64,000 nt of DNA from JAQGMJ01 sp036498945 (GCA_036498945.1 DASYEQ010000008.1:1-64000), one strand, 5' to 3'. Shown: positions 16,256 through 24,306, numbered from the stretch's first letter. Numbers and translations: made by a program. Notes: generated by a model not told the origin, from the sequence alone.

Positions 16256-17026
16256 CTAGTGGCCGGAGCGCATGTCGCGATACATGTCCATCGTATAGGT
16301 GTAGCGGTTTTCCGGGTGGATGCTGACGGTGATTTCGAACATGCCGCTCTTGCGCCCGTAGTAGCGGCGCACCACGGTGAGCGCCGGACTGCCGGGCTTG
16401 ACCTTGAGCGGGCGCGCCAGGCGCGCGGGAATGCTGGAGGCGAAGATTTCCAGGTTGGCATGTTCCACCGACTCGCCGAACATCTTTTCCACCTGCTGGT
16501 GCACCGGGGTGCTGCCGTGGTCGCCGCGGTTCACCACCTCGGCATACTTGGGCAGCACGTAGATCTCGGCCCAGCCCAAGGGCTCGGCCAGCTGGGAAGA
16601 GCGGCGCACCGAGCTGATGCGAAACCACTTTTTCTCCGGCTCGCACTTGAGCAGGGCGGCGAGCTTGCGGTCGGCCATCACCTCGCCGGCTTCCACGGTG
16701 GCGCGGTAGGTGTCTTGCGGATAGCGCAGCCATTCGGACATCGAGGCCACGCTGTGGGTGAACAGGTTGGGCGCCTCGGTGGCGATCACCATGGTGCCGG
16801 CGCCGCGCCGGCGCACGATCATGCCGCGATCGGTGAGGATGCGCAGCGCCTCGCGCACGGTGTGGCGCCCGGCGTCGAAGGTTTCGCAGAGCTCGGTCTC
16901 GGTGGGCAGCAGGCGGCCGACCGGGTAGCGGCCCTGGGCGATGCCCTTGGTGAGGACGGCGGCGATCTCCTGGTAGCGCGGCTGGTTGCCGGCCTCGGCC
17001 GGCGTTGCGGGCTTGCGCGGGCTCAT
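16256..17026 (-). CDS. GntR-family (HutC subfamily) transcriptional regulator
   Basis: A 256-residue repressor-type protein. The N-terminal winged helix spans about 15-85: YQEIAAVLTKGIAQGRYPVG, LPTETELCETFDAGRHTVREALRIL and DRGMIVRRRGAGTMV are classic GntR features. The C-terminal half (about 105-250), with AEIYVLPKYAEV and a strand-rich ending (RRYYGRKSGMFEITVSIHP), matches the UTRA ligand-binding fold of the HutC subfamily. It is the last gene of a leftward unit with the amidohydrolase and Bug genes. It probably controls that unit, the divergent unit at 19206 and perhaps the amidohydrolase array. Effector unknown. Confidence 0.92.
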   Translation of the reverse strand: MSPRKPATPAEAGNQPRYQEIAAVLTKGIAQGRYPVGRLLPTETELCETFDAGRHTVREALRILTDRGMIVRRRGAGTMVIATEAPNLFTHSVASMSEWLRYPQDTYRATVEAGEVMADRKLAALLKCEPEKKWFRISSVRRSSQLAEPLGWAEIYVLPKYAEVVNRGDHGSTPVHQQVEKMFGESVEHANLEIFASSIPARLARPLKVKPGSPALTVVRRYYGRKSGMFEITVSIHPENRYTYTMDMYRDMRSGH

Positions 17027-17078
17027 CGGCGGGGAAAACGGATCATATGAGCAGGGATGGTATCAAACACGGCGCAGG

Positions 17079-17966
17079 CTACAGGCGGTAGAAATCGCGG
17101 GCGACGTCGTGGAACACCTGGCGCTGTTGCGCGCTGGAAAGGTCGATGGTGCAGGCCTGGTAGGTATCGAAAATCTCGCCGTAGGTGGTCCACAGGCTTT
17201 CGATCGGGTAATTGCTGCCGTACATGCAGCGCCCGGCGCCGAATAGCGCGAGGGTTTCCTGCACCACCGGCTTCCACAACTCGACCGAGCACTTGCGCAC
17301 GAAAGTGCCCAGGCCCGAGAGCTTGCTGTAGATGTTGGGGCAGGCGGCGAGTTCGCGCATGCCGCTGCGCCACTCTTCCCAGCCGGCGGGGCCGCGGTCT
17401 TCCAGCATGCCGGCGTGTTGCAGCACGAATTTCATGCCGGGGAAGTCGCGCGCCAGGCGCGCGGCATCGTGCATCTGGCTGGGGAATACCTGCAGGTCGA
17501 AGGTGAGATTGCGCTTTTGCACTTCGGCGAGGCCGCGGCGCCAGGCGGCGTCGTTCATCACGTCCGGACGCGGGGCAAAGCGGTAGGTGGGGTTTTCATG
17601 CCAGTGCAGTTGCTGGCGGATGCCGCGCACGTTGGCGTATTTGAGGTGGGCGTCGAGCACCGCGCCGACGTTCGGATCGGCAAGGTTGGCGTAGGCGACG
17701 ATGCCTTGGGCGATGCCGTGCTGGTCCGCGCTTTCCTGCACCCAGGCGGTTTCCGCCACCTCGTCGCCGGGGGCGACGTTGATCTGGATGTAGACCGACT
17801 CGGTGACGCCGCGGCTTTCGAGGTCCCGCCTGAATTCACTGCCGGGGTAGTCGCGCCTCAATGCGGCGTATTCGCCGAAGATGCGCGGCTGGATCGGGCC
17901 TTGCAGCCAGGGCACGCGCTTGAGTTCCCAGATGTGGTGATGCGAGTCGATGATGGGGTCGTTCAT
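17079..17966 (-). CDS. Amidohydrolase family protein (PDC hydrolase/fuconolactonase-like)
   Basis: A 295-residue cytosolic TIM-barrel hydrolase. It begins IIDSHHHIWELKRVPWL (HxH metal motif within the first 12 residues). It continues with VYIQINVAPGDEVAETAWVQ, ANVRGIRQQLHWHEN, FVLQHAGMLEDR, YSKLSGLG and RCMYGSNYPIESL. This pattern is typical of the amidohydrolase_2 group containing 2-pyrone-4,6-dicarboxylate hydrolase and lactonases. It is cytosolic and not closely similar to the three exported paralogs at 11867-15660. ATG 17966 matches the family's usual start; the frame is open further upstream without a ribosome site. It lies 31 bp after the Bug gene and 53 bp before gntR, implying one operon. 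Confidence 0.88.
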   Translation of the reverse strand: MNDPIIDSHHHIWELKRVPWLQGPIQPRIFGEYAALRRDYPGSEFRRDLESRGVTESVYIQINVAPGDEVAETAWVQESADQHGIAQGIVAYANLADPNVGAVLDAHLKYANVRGIRQQLHWHENPTYRFAPRPDVMNDAAWRRGLAEVQKRNLTFDLQVFPSQMHDAARLARDFPGMKFVLQHAGMLEDRGPAGWEEWRSGMRELAACPNIYSKLSGLGTFVRKCSVELWKPVVQETLALFGAGRCMYGSNYPIESLWTTYGEIFDTYQACTIDLSSAQQRQVFHDVARDFYRL

Positions 17967-17997
17967 GCTATCCGCTCTCGTGGGTCCGGACCTTACT

Positions 17998-18996
17998 TTA
18001 CTCGGGCTGGATGCCGGCATCCTTGATGCGCCCGGCCCACTTGACGACTTCGCTCTTGATGAAGGGGCCGAATTCATCCGGGCCCATCAGCATCATGTCC
18101 AGGCCCATGGTGGAAAAATGCTCGCGTACGTCGGGCTTGTTGAGGCCTTTCTGGATGGCGTTGTTGAGCAGCAGCACGACGTCGCGCGGGGTGCCGGCGG
18201 GCGCCACCACGCCGTACCAGGTGCCGATCTCGAAGCCCGGCAGGTCGGTAGTGAAAAGCGGGAGGTCGGGCGCCAGGCGGTTCGGCGTGAGCGAGGTGAC
18301 GCCGAGGGCGCGCAGCTTGCCGCCGCGGATCTGCGCCAGGCCGACGGCGGCATCGACGAAGGAGAACGAGATCTGCCCGGCCATCACGTCCAGCGCCGTT
18401 TGCGGCACGCCCTTGTAGGGCACGGAGAGCACGTGCAGCTTGCCCTGGGTCTGCAGCATGCCGATGGCCACCTGGGTGGCGGAGGAGCCGTAGCCGGCGG
18501 AAAGCTTGTCCGGATTGGCGCGCGCGTAGGCGATCAAATCCTTCAGCGTATGGGCGTGGAAATCGTTGCGCACCATCAGCATCAGCGCGGTGCCGCCGAT
18601 GCGCGTGACCGGCGCGAAGTCCTTCACCGGGTCGTAGGGCAGCTTCTTGAACAGGCTGACATTCGCCGCCTGCGTGGTGTTGGTGGTGAGCAGCAGGGTG
18701 TAGCCGTCGTTCGGGCTTTTCGCCACCTCGGTGGCGGCGATCGCGCCCTGCGCGCCCGGCTTGTTGTCGGCGACGAAGCTCTGGCCCAGCGAATTCTGCA
18801 ACTCCTGGCCGACGATGCGCGCGGTCTGGTCCGGCGCGCTGCCGGGCGGGAAGGGCACGACGATGCGCACCGGGTGGGCGGGGTATTTCTGCGCCAGTGC
18901 CGGCGCGAGAAACAGGGCGCCCAGCAGCAGGAGGACGGCGCGCCCGCAGGCGCTCGCATGGGCAGCCGGCCGGGCTGCGGCAGGGTGGAATGGCAT
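17998..18996 (-). CDS. Tripartite tricarboxylate transporter substrate-binding protein (Bug family)
   Basis: A 332-residue periplasmic binding protein. The signal peptide has hydrophobic core AVLLLLGALFLAPALA and a site before QKYPAHPVRIVVPFPPGS, the hallmark start of mature Bug/TctC proteins. Further signatures are GQSFVADNKPGAQGAIAATEVAKS, DGYTLLLTTN, PVKDFAPVTRI and YGVVAPAGTPRDVV. ATG 18996 has GGAG eight bases upstream. No TctA or TctB membrane genes are in the window, so this is an orphan receptor, as is common for Bug proteins in Bordetella and Cupriavidus. It is first in a leftward unit with an amidohydrolase and a GntR regulator, suggesting the ligand is the substrate or inducer of that pathway. 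Confidence 0.93.
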   Translation of the reverse strand: MPFHPAAARPAAHASACGRAVLLLLGALFLAPALAQKYPAHPVRIVVPFPPGSAPDQTARIVGQELQNSLGQSFVADNKPGAQGAIAATEVAKSPNDGYTLLLTTNTTQAANVSLFKKLPYDPVKDFAPVTRIGGTALMLMVRNDFHAHTLKDLIAYARANPDKLSAGYGSSATQVAIGMLQTQGKLHVLSVPYKGVPQTALDVMAGQISFSFVDAAVGLAQIRGGKLRALGVTSLTPNRLAPDLPLFTTDLPGFEIGTWYGVVAPAGTPRDVVLLLNNAIQKGLNKPDVREHFSTMGLDMMLMGPDEFGPFIKSEVVKWAGRIKDAGIQPE

Positions 18997-19057
18997 GGCT
19001 TGTCTCCGTGGGGTGCCGGGTCGGATCGCGCCGGCTTGATTGGTCAGGCAGCGGAGT

Positions 19058-19072
19058 TTATCCGGACATTTG
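19058..19072. promoter_or_regulatory. Candidate operator copy 1 in divergent promoter region
   Basis: TTATCCGGACATTTG lies 62 bp upstream of the Bug gene start (18996). Its reverse complement, CAAATGTCCGGATAA, closely matches that of a second site at 19158-19174. Both lie between the divergent units, where a regulator would act. The next line AATAAAAAGC is AT-rich, consistent with promoter sequence. Confidence 0.4.
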
Positions 19073-19157
19073 AATAAAAAGCAAGCCGTAGTATGATGGC
19101 CCCGCCAGCCGTGCACACGCCTTGACAGGGGTTGCAATGCCGGCGTCATGATCAATC

Positions 19158-19174
19158 ATAAGTCCGGACATATG
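19158..19174. promoter_or_regulatory. Candidate operator copy 2 in divergent promoter region
   Basis: ATAAGTCCGGACATATG contains the 8-bp palindrome GTCCGGAC and the CCGGACAT core shared with the copy at 19058. It lies 32 bp upstream of the rightward CMD-like gene at 19206. The GntR regulator encoded at 16256 is the obvious candidate ligand, by neighbourhood only. Confidence 0.42.
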
Positions 19175-19205
19175 TGTGTTCCGGCTACCTGGAGCACTGC
19201 CGGCG

Positions 19206-19592
19206 ATGGATACCGAAGAACTGCGCAAGCGCGGCCTGGAACTGCGCACCCGGATGTTCGGCGAGGAGGCGGTGCGCGCGCGCACCGAGGCGATGGGCGA
19301 ATTCGGCGCGCCCTTGCAGGACATCATCAATGCCTACGTGTACGGGGATGTCTGGAGCCGCGGGAGCCTGGGAGGGCGCGAGCGTAGTATTGCGATGGTG
19401 GCGATGACGGCGGCGCTGAACCGTCCCGCCGAGCTCAAGGTGCACCTGGGCGGCGCGCTGGCCAATGGCGTGTCGGCGGAGGAGATTCGCGAGGTGCTGT
19501 TGCTGGTGACGCTATATTGCGGCATTCCCGCCGGCAACGACGCGCACAAGGCGGCGGTGGAAGTGCTGGAACAGCAAGGCAAAGGAAAATAG
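19206..19592 (+). CDS. Carboxymuconolactone decarboxylase (CMD) family protein
   Basis: A 128-residue small helical protein. The central segment GGRERSIAMVAMTAALNRPAE, then KVHLGGALANGVSAEEIREVLL and YCGIPAGNDAHKAAVEVL is the CMD-domain pattern (gamma-carboxymuconolactone decarboxylase and relatives, which act on beta-ketoadipate pathway lactones). The AhpD CxxC redox motif is absent, favouring the decarboxylase-like branch. ATG 19206 fits the usual family N-terminus, with GGAG 11 bases upstream. It is first in the rightward unit divergent from the Bug gene. With the neighbouring amidohydrolases this suggests aromatic or ring-cleavage product catabolism, which is inference. Confidence 0.88.
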   Translation: MDTEELRKRGLELRTRMFGEEAVRARTEAMGEFGAPLQDIINAYVYGDVWSRGSLGGRERSIAMVAMTAALNRPAELKVHLGGALANGVSAEEIREVLLLVTLYCGIPAGNDAHKAAVEVLEQQGKGK

Positions 19593-19598
19593 GTGCAG

Positions 19599-20492
19599 AT
19601 GAGTTCGCAAAAGACCCGCGTGGTGCTCGGCACCGCCACCCCCGGCGGCGGTTTTCCGCTCTATGGCGGCGTGGCTGCGCAGGCGATGATGGAGGCCGAC
19701 CCGCTGCTTGAGATCGAATGTCGCAACACCAAGGGCAGCACCGAGAACGTGCCCCTGCTCGAAGCCGCGGAACTCGATATCGGCCTGGTGCAGGGCGAGG
19801 TGGCGCACGAAGCGATTGCCGGCATCGGCCGCGCGCCGGCGAAGATTTCCATTATTGCGGCGATGTATTCGACTGCCGGCATGTTCGTGGTGCGTGCCGA
19901 TAGCGGTGTGCGCACCGTCGGCGATCTCAAGGACAAGCGCGTCGCCTTTGGCGCGCGGGGTTCCGGCCTGGTGATCCTCTCGCGCTACGTGCTCGATGGG
20001 CTGGGGCTGGACCAGGACCGTGACTTCGAAGCCGTGTATCTCGATCGCGCCGGCGACGGGCCGGCGATGGTGCTCGATGGTCGCGTGGCGGCGCTGTGGG
20101 GCGGCGGCGTCGGCTGGCCGGGCTTCACGGCGGTGGCGAGCGGCCCGGCGGGTGCGCGATTCATCACGCCGGATGCCGGTGAGGTGCGGCGCATCCTGCA
20201 AAAGCACGATTTCCTCAAGGCGCTGACGGTGGCGCCGGGCGCGTATCCGGGGCAGGGCCAGCCGATAGCTTCGGTAGGCTCCTGGAGCTTCGTCATGGCG
20301 CGCCCGACCCTGCCGGACGAAACGGCGTATCGACTGGCGCGCGCGCTGCATCGCGCCGAGCCTGGCTTACCGGCGAAGCTGGAGCAGGCGCGCGAGACCA
20401 CGGCGGCCAATACGCTGGCGGCGGCGCCGCGGGTGAACCTGATCCACCCCGGCGTGCGCAAGTATTTGCGCGAGACCGGACTGGCGGCCTAG
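19599..20492 (+). CDS. TAXI-type solute-binding-like protein lacking a signal peptide
   Basis: A 297-residue protein of the TAXI/NMT1-like periplasmic-binding fold. It begins RVVLGTATPGGGFPLYGGVAAQAM, then NTKGSTENVPLLEAAELDIGLVQGE, VRTVGDLKDKRVAFGARGSG and HDFLKALTVAPGAYPGQGQPI. The mature-type 'lGTATPGGgf' motif occurs within 10 residues of the start, so no secretion signal is encoded. An in-frame GTG at 19593 adds only two residues; ATG 19599 has AGG five bases upstream. No TRAP membrane subunits are nearby. It could be a cytosolic ligand-binding protein or a diverged enzyme-associated subunit. It follows the CMD gene directly and precedes a dehydrogenase by three bases. Confidence 0.82.
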   Translation: MSSQKTRVVLGTATPGGGFPLYGGVAAQAMMEADPLLEIECRNTKGSTENVPLLEAAELDIGLVQGEVAHEAIAGIGRAPAKISIIAAMYSTAGMFVVRADSGVRTVGDLKDKRVAFGARGSGLVILSRYVLDGLGLDQDRDFEAVYLDRAGDGPAMVLDGRVAALWGGGVGWPGFTAVASGPAGARFITPDAGEVRRILQKHDFLKALTVAPGAYPGQGQPIASVGSWSFVMARPTLPDETAYRLARALHRAEPGLPAKLEQARETTAANTLAAAPRVNLIHPGVRKYLRETGLAA

Positions 20493-20495
20493 GGG

Positions 20496-21404
20496 ATGAC
20501 GCAAGCCATGCAAGAGCCGGTGGGGATCATCGGTCTGGGACTTCTGGGCAGTGCCATGGCGCGGCGCCTGTGCGCGGAAGGCTATGCCGTGCAGGGTTAC
20601 GATCTCGACCCCGCGAAGACAGAGGCGCTGGCCGCGGCCGGCGTGCAGGCGGCGACACCGGAGACGATGCGCCGCGACTGCGGGCGCATCATTCTCGCGG
20701 TATTCACCACGCAGCAGGCGCGGGAGGCGGCCGCGCGCCTGTACGCCGCATCACCGGCGCGCCTGTACGCCGCATCACCGGCGCGCCTGCTGATCTGCAC
20801 CACCACGTGCGACCCGGCCGCGGCGCAGGGCCTGGCGCATGACGCTGCGCAGGCGGGCTGGCGCTTCGTCGAAGCGCCGCTTTCCGGCACCAGCGCGCAG
20901 GTGCTGCTGGGCGATGGCCTGGGGCTGATCGCGGGCGAGGAAGAGGCGATCGACGCCGCCCGCGACTTGCTCGAAACCATCTGCCCGCGCTGGCACCGGG
21001 TAGGCGGGGTGGGGGACGCGGCGCGCACCAAGCTGGCGGTCAACCTGATCCTCGGGCTGAACCGCCTGGCGCTCGCGGAGGGCCTGGTGCTGGCGGAGCG
21101 CATGGGGCTCGATGGCCCGACTTTTCTCGACATCGTCGGCGATTCCGCGGCCTATTCGCAGGTGATGGATACCAAGGGCGCCAAGATGATCCAGCGCGAC
21201 TTCACGCCCGAGGGCCGCGCCGAGCAGACGCTGAAGGATGTGTGGATGATGCAGGCCGAGGCGGCGCGCCTGGGCCAGGAGTTGCCCGCGCTGGCGGTGT
21301 ACCGGGCGGTGCTCGAAGCCTGCGTGGCGCACGGCGAGGGGATGCTCGACAGTTCGGTGGTGATCGAGGAAATCCGCCGTCGCCATCTGAAAGGAAACAC
21401 ATAA
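20496..21404 (+). CDS. NAD(P)-dependent beta-hydroxyacid dehydrogenase (3-hydroxyisobutyrate dehydrogenase family)
   Basis: A 302-residue oxidoreductase. The N-terminal Rossmann motif is VGIIGLGLLGSAMARRL with YDLDPAK after it. The family substrate motif appears as FVEAPLSGTSAQVLLGDGLGL and the catalytic lysine region as GDAARTKLAVNLILGLNRLALAEG. The C-terminal helical domain ends near EEIRRRHLKG. This fits the HIBADH/tartronate semialdehyde reductase family; the exact hydroxyacid is unknown. It contains an 8-residue tandem duplication (RLYAASPA twice) at about residues 80-98, between the Rossmann strands, absent from the usual family pattern. It is coupled to the TAXI-like gene upstream and abuts the Gfo/Idh/MocA gene downstream. 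Confidence 0.9.
   Translation: MTQAMQEPVGIIGLGLLGSAMARRLCAEGYAVQGYDLDPAKTEALAAAGVQAATPETMRRDCGRIILAVFTTQQAREAAARLYAASPARLYAASPARLLICTTTCDPAAAQGLAHDAAQAGWRFVEAPLSGTSAQVLLGDGLGLIAGEEEAIDAARDLLETICPRWHRVGGVGDAARTKLAVNLILGLNRLALAEGLVLAERMGLDGPTFLDIVGDSAAYSQVMDTKGAKMIQRDFTPEGRAEQTLKDVWMMQAEAARLGQELPALAVYRAVLEACVAHGEGMLDSSVVIEEIRRRHLKGNT
20733..20789 (+). repeat. In-frame 24-bp tandem duplication inside dehydrogenase gene
   Basis: Bases 20733-20765 recur exactly at 20757-20789 (period 24 bp, 2.4 copies), encoding RLYAASPA twice followed by RL. There are no mismatches between copies, which points to recent slippage or duplication. It adds eight residues without shifting the frame. Confidence 0.9.
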
Positions 21405-22376
21405 ATGCTCAATGCCGCCATCGTCGGCCTCGGCCGCTGGGGCCAGAACCTGGTGAATGCCGTGCAGGGCAAGAGCGACAAGATACGCTTTGTGCGCGGC
21501 GTTGCCATGGAAGACGCGGCGCGCGAATTCGGCGCGGGCCATGGCTTTGCCGTCAGCAAGCGATTTGAAGACGTGCTTGAAGACCCACAGGTGCGGGGGG
21601 TGGTGCTGGTTACTCCGCATGGCCTGCATACGCGGCAGATCGTCGCGGTGGCCGGCGCCGGCAAGCCGGTGTATTGCGAAAAACCGCTGGCGCTGAATGC
21701 GGCGGACGCGCGCACCTCCATCGAGGCCTGCCGCGCCGCCGGCGTGGTGCTGGGCCTGGGGCAGCAGCGGCGCTTCTGGCCGGCGGTGGCGGCGGTGCGC
21801 GAACTGGCGCAATCGGGCGCGCTGGGCGAGATACTGCACGTCGAGGGGCACTTCAGCAACGAGCATTCGAACAACGTGCTGCCCGATTCCTGGCGCGACA
21901 AGCCGGAGGAGTCGCCGGGTGGCGGCATGACCGGCGCCGGGCTGCACGTGCTTGACTCGATGCTCAGCATCCTCGGGCCGGTTTCCAAGGTGCACGCACG
22001 CGTGGTGGTGCGCAAGCCGCAGCCGGCGCCGCTGGATAGCGTCACGGCGATGTATGAGTTCAAGAGCGGGGCTTCCGGCATGCTCGCCACCGTGCGTGCC
22101 ACGCCGGCCTACTGGCGCCTGCATGCTTTCGGCAGCAAGGGCTCGGCCGAGGCGCTGGGAGAGAATGAACTGGTGTTGCGCCTCTCCGGCCAACCGGTGG
22201 AACGCCGCGAATTGCCGCCGGTGGACAGCCTGCGTCTGGTGCTGGAGGCGTTCGCCGATGCGGTGGCCGGAAAGGCGCCTTATCCGATCGCGCCGGCGCA
22301 GATGCTGGCGACGATGGCGGCCTTCGAGACCACCATCCGCTCGATCGCCGAAGACCGGCTGCTCAGCCTGGAATAG
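21405..22376 (+). CDS. Gfo/Idh/MocA family oxidoreductase
   Basis: A 323-residue NAD(P)-dependent oxidoreductase. The N-terminal dinucleotide fold is NAAIVGLGRWGQNLVNAV and the family's lysine motif is VYCEKPLALNAADA. The C-terminal alpha/beta domain includes GHFSNEHSNN, GGGMTGAGLHVLDSMLSI (catalytic His in the G-x-H-x-x-D pattern) and a final helix near MAAFETTIRSIAEDR. Members act on sugars, inositols and various hydroxy compounds, so the substrate cannot be given. The start is one base after the stop of the preceding dehydrogenase gene with AAAGGAAACAC upstream, so the two are co-transcribed and may act in sequence on the same intermediate. Confidence 0.9.
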   Translation: MLNAAIVGLGRWGQNLVNAVQGKSDKIRFVRGVAMEDAAREFGAGHGFAVSKRFEDVLEDPQVRGVVLVTPHGLHTRQIVAVAGAGKPVYCEKPLALNAADARTSIEACRAAGVVLGLGQQRRFWPAVAAVRELAQSGALGEILHVEGHFSNEHSNNVLPDSWRDKPEESPGGGMTGAGLHVLDSMLSILGPVSKVHARVVVRKPQPAPLDSVTAMYEFKSGASGMLATVRATPAYWRLHAFGSKGSAEALGENELVLRLSGQPVERRELPPVDSLRLVLEAFADAVAGKAPYPIAPAQMLATMAAFETTIRSIAEDRLLSLE

Positions 22377-22488
22377 AAGAAAACCGCGCCAGCGCTCCCG
22401 GCCGCGTGCTGCTAAACTTGCATGCAAAGCGGACGCTGCGGTGCATGTACGCGCGGCAGTCCTGCGGCTTTTCTACAAAGGGCGGGAA

Positions 22489-22983
22489 GTGATTGTTTTC
22501 AATTTGAGTTGCGCTGCGGATCATCGCTTCGAGGGCTGGTTTGCCTCGGGCGAGGATTTCGACGCGCAGCGCGGGCGCGGGCTGTTGTCCTGCCCGCTGT
22601 GCGGTTCGTCGGAGGTCAGCAAGCAATTGTCGGCGCCGCGCCTGAACCTGCACGCGCAGCCTGAACCCAAGCGCAACAAGCCGGCACGCGAGGGCGCGCC
22701 CGTGCCTGCGGCCCAGGGCGAAGGCGGCGCGGCGAAGCCGGTGGCGATGCTCTCGCAACAGCAGCAGGACGCGTTGCGCGCGCTGATCGGCGAAGTGCTG
22801 GCCAATACCGAAGACGTCGGCGACCGTTTTGCCGAGGAAGCGCGGCGCATCCATTACAAGGAAACCGAGGCGCGCGCCATTCGCGGCGTCGCCAGCCGCG
22901 AGGAAGCCGAGGCGCTGGTCGATGAGGGTATCGAGGTGGCGCAATTGCCGGTGGCCATCGTCGACAAGTCCCGCCTGAACTAG
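22489..22983 (+). CDS. DUF1178 family protein
   Basis: A 164-residue protein starting VIVFNLSCAADHRFEGWF, the invariant opening of DUF1178. A zinc-ribbon-like LLSCPLCGSSEVSKQLSAP follows, and a C-terminal block FAEEARRIHYKETEARAIRG and DEGIEVAQLPV. The start is the GTG at 22489 with GGGCGGGAA before it; the frame is open much further upstream but that part overlaps the Gfo/Idh/MocA gene in another frame. The two cysteine pairs could bind zinc. Function unknown. It is widespread in alpha- and betaproteobacteria and probably unrelated to the catabolic genes before it (112-bp gap). Confidence 0.88.
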   Translation: MIVFNLSCAADHRFEGWFASGEDFDAQRGRGLLSCPLCGSSEVSKQLSAPRLNLHAQPEPKRNKPAREGAPVPAAQGEGGAAKPVAMLSQQQQDALRALIGEVLANTEDVGDRFAEEARRIHYKETEARAIRGVASREEAEALVDEGIEVAQLPVAIVDKSRLN

Positions 22984-23112
22984 GGCGGCCAAGCCGCCCG
23001 AATCCGAGCAGCCGGTATCGGCAACTCGGTTTAATATCGCCCGCCAATGCAGCGCATATGCGGGGCCGCTCAAGGTCCCACGCCAGTGCGCCGCGCATGA
23101 GGAGGCGACACC

Positions 23113-24294
23113 ATGGACCTGAACTACAGCGCCGAGGAGCGCGCCTTCGGCATGCAGATGCGCGCCTGGCTAGCCGCGCATCTGCCGGCCGACCTGCAAG
23201 CCAAGGTGCTGAACCACCGGCGCCTGGCGCGCGAGGATTTCGTGCGCTGGCACAAGATCATGGCGGCGCAGGGCTGGGCGGCGCCGAACTGGCCGGTGGA
23301 ATGGGGTGGCACCGGCTGGACGCCGACGCAAAAGCACATCTTCGACGAGGAATGCGCGCGCGCCGGCACCCCGCAAATCCTGCCTTTCGGCGTGGGCATG
23401 GTGGCGCCGGTGATCCTGCGCTTCGGCAACGAGGCGCAAAAGCGCTATTACCTGCCGCGCATCTACGACTGCACCGACTGGTGGTGCCAGGGCTATTCCG
23501 AGCCCGGCGCCGGCTCCGACCTGGCGTCGCTGAGAACCCGCGCCGAGCGCAAGGGTGACAGGTATGTCGTCAACGGCCAGAAGACCTGGACCACGCTCGG
23601 CCAGCATGCCGACATGATCTTCTGCCTGGTGCGCACCGATCCCGAGGTAAAAAAACAGGAGGGCATCTCCTTCCTGCTGATCGACATGCATGCGCCCGGC
23701 GTTACGGTGCGCGCTATCCTCACCATGGACGAAGACCGCGAGGTCAACGAGGTGTTCTTCGACAACGTGGAGGTGCCGCTGGAGAACCTGGTCGGCGAGG
23801 AAAACAAGGGCTGGACTTACGCCAAGTATCTGCTGGGGCACGAGCGTACCGGCATTGCCCAGGTCGGGCGCTCCAAGCGCGAGCTGGAGTTTCTCAAGCG
23901 TATTGCCGCCGCCGAAGAAGTGAACGGCGCCTCGCTGATGCGCGACGCGCGTTATGCCGCCCGCGTGGCGGAGCTGGAAATCGAACTGATGGCGCTGGAG
24001 ATGACGGTGTTGCGCGTGGTCTCTGCGCAAGCGCAGGGCAAGGGACCGGGGCCGGAGGCTTCGCTGCTCAAGGTCAAGGGCACCGAGGTGCAGCAGCGGC
24101 TGACCGAGTTGATGGTCGACGCCATCGGCCCGCGCGCGTTGCCGTTCCACCTTGAGCGTTTCGAGTCGCCTGATGCGGGCGAGGAGATCGACTCGCTGGC
24201 CGCCTATTACTTCAATTTCCGCAAGACCTCGATCTACGGTGGGTCCAATGAGATCCAGAAGAACATCATGTCGCAAATGATTCTTGGCCTGTAG
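23113..24294 (+). CDS. Acyl-CoA dehydrogenase, large-subunit type (PimC-like)
   Basis: A 393-residue flavoprotein of the acyl-CoA dehydrogenase family. The N-terminal helical domain begins MDLNYSAEERAFGMQMRAWL. FAD and substrate motifs are CQGYSEPGAGSDLASL, YVVNGQKTWTTLGQHADMIF and VFFDNVEVPLENLVGEEN. The C-terminal helical domain ends FRKTSIYGGSNEIQKNIMSQMILGL. The pairing with a second, shorter homologue 12 bp downstream mirrors pimeloyl-CoA dehydrogenase PimC/PimD and steroid-type heteromeric dehydrogenases, in which the catalytic residue is contributed by only one subunit. A ribosome site GAGGAGGCG precedes the ATG. The substrate is likely a medium-chain or dicarboxylic acyl-CoA, by analogy. 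Confidence 0.92.
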   Translation: MDLNYSAEERAFGMQMRAWLAAHLPADLQAKVLNHRRLAREDFVRWHKIMAAQGWAAPNWPVEWGGTGWTPTQKHIFDEECARAGTPQILPFGVGMVAPVILRFGNEAQKRYYLPRIYDCTDWWCQGYSEPGAGSDLASLRTRAERKGDRYVVNGQKTWTTLGQHADMIFCLVRTDPEVKKQEGISFLLIDMHAPGVTVRAILTMDEDREVNEVFFDNVEVPLENLVGEENKGWTYAKYLLGHERTGIAQVGRSKRELEFLKRIAAAEEVNGASLMRDARYAARVAELEIELMALEMTVLRVVSAQAQGKGPGPEASLLKVKGTEVQQRLTELMVDAIGPRALPFHLERFESPDAGEEIDSLAAYYFNFRKTSIYGGSNEIQKNIMSQMILGL

Positions 24295-24306
24295 GGGGAA
24301 ACGGAC

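Noticed and set aside
20733..20789. The 24-bp repeat as a CRISPR-like or regulatory element
   Set aside because: Only 2.4 contiguous copies without spacers, in frame inside a gene; it is a simple tandem duplication.
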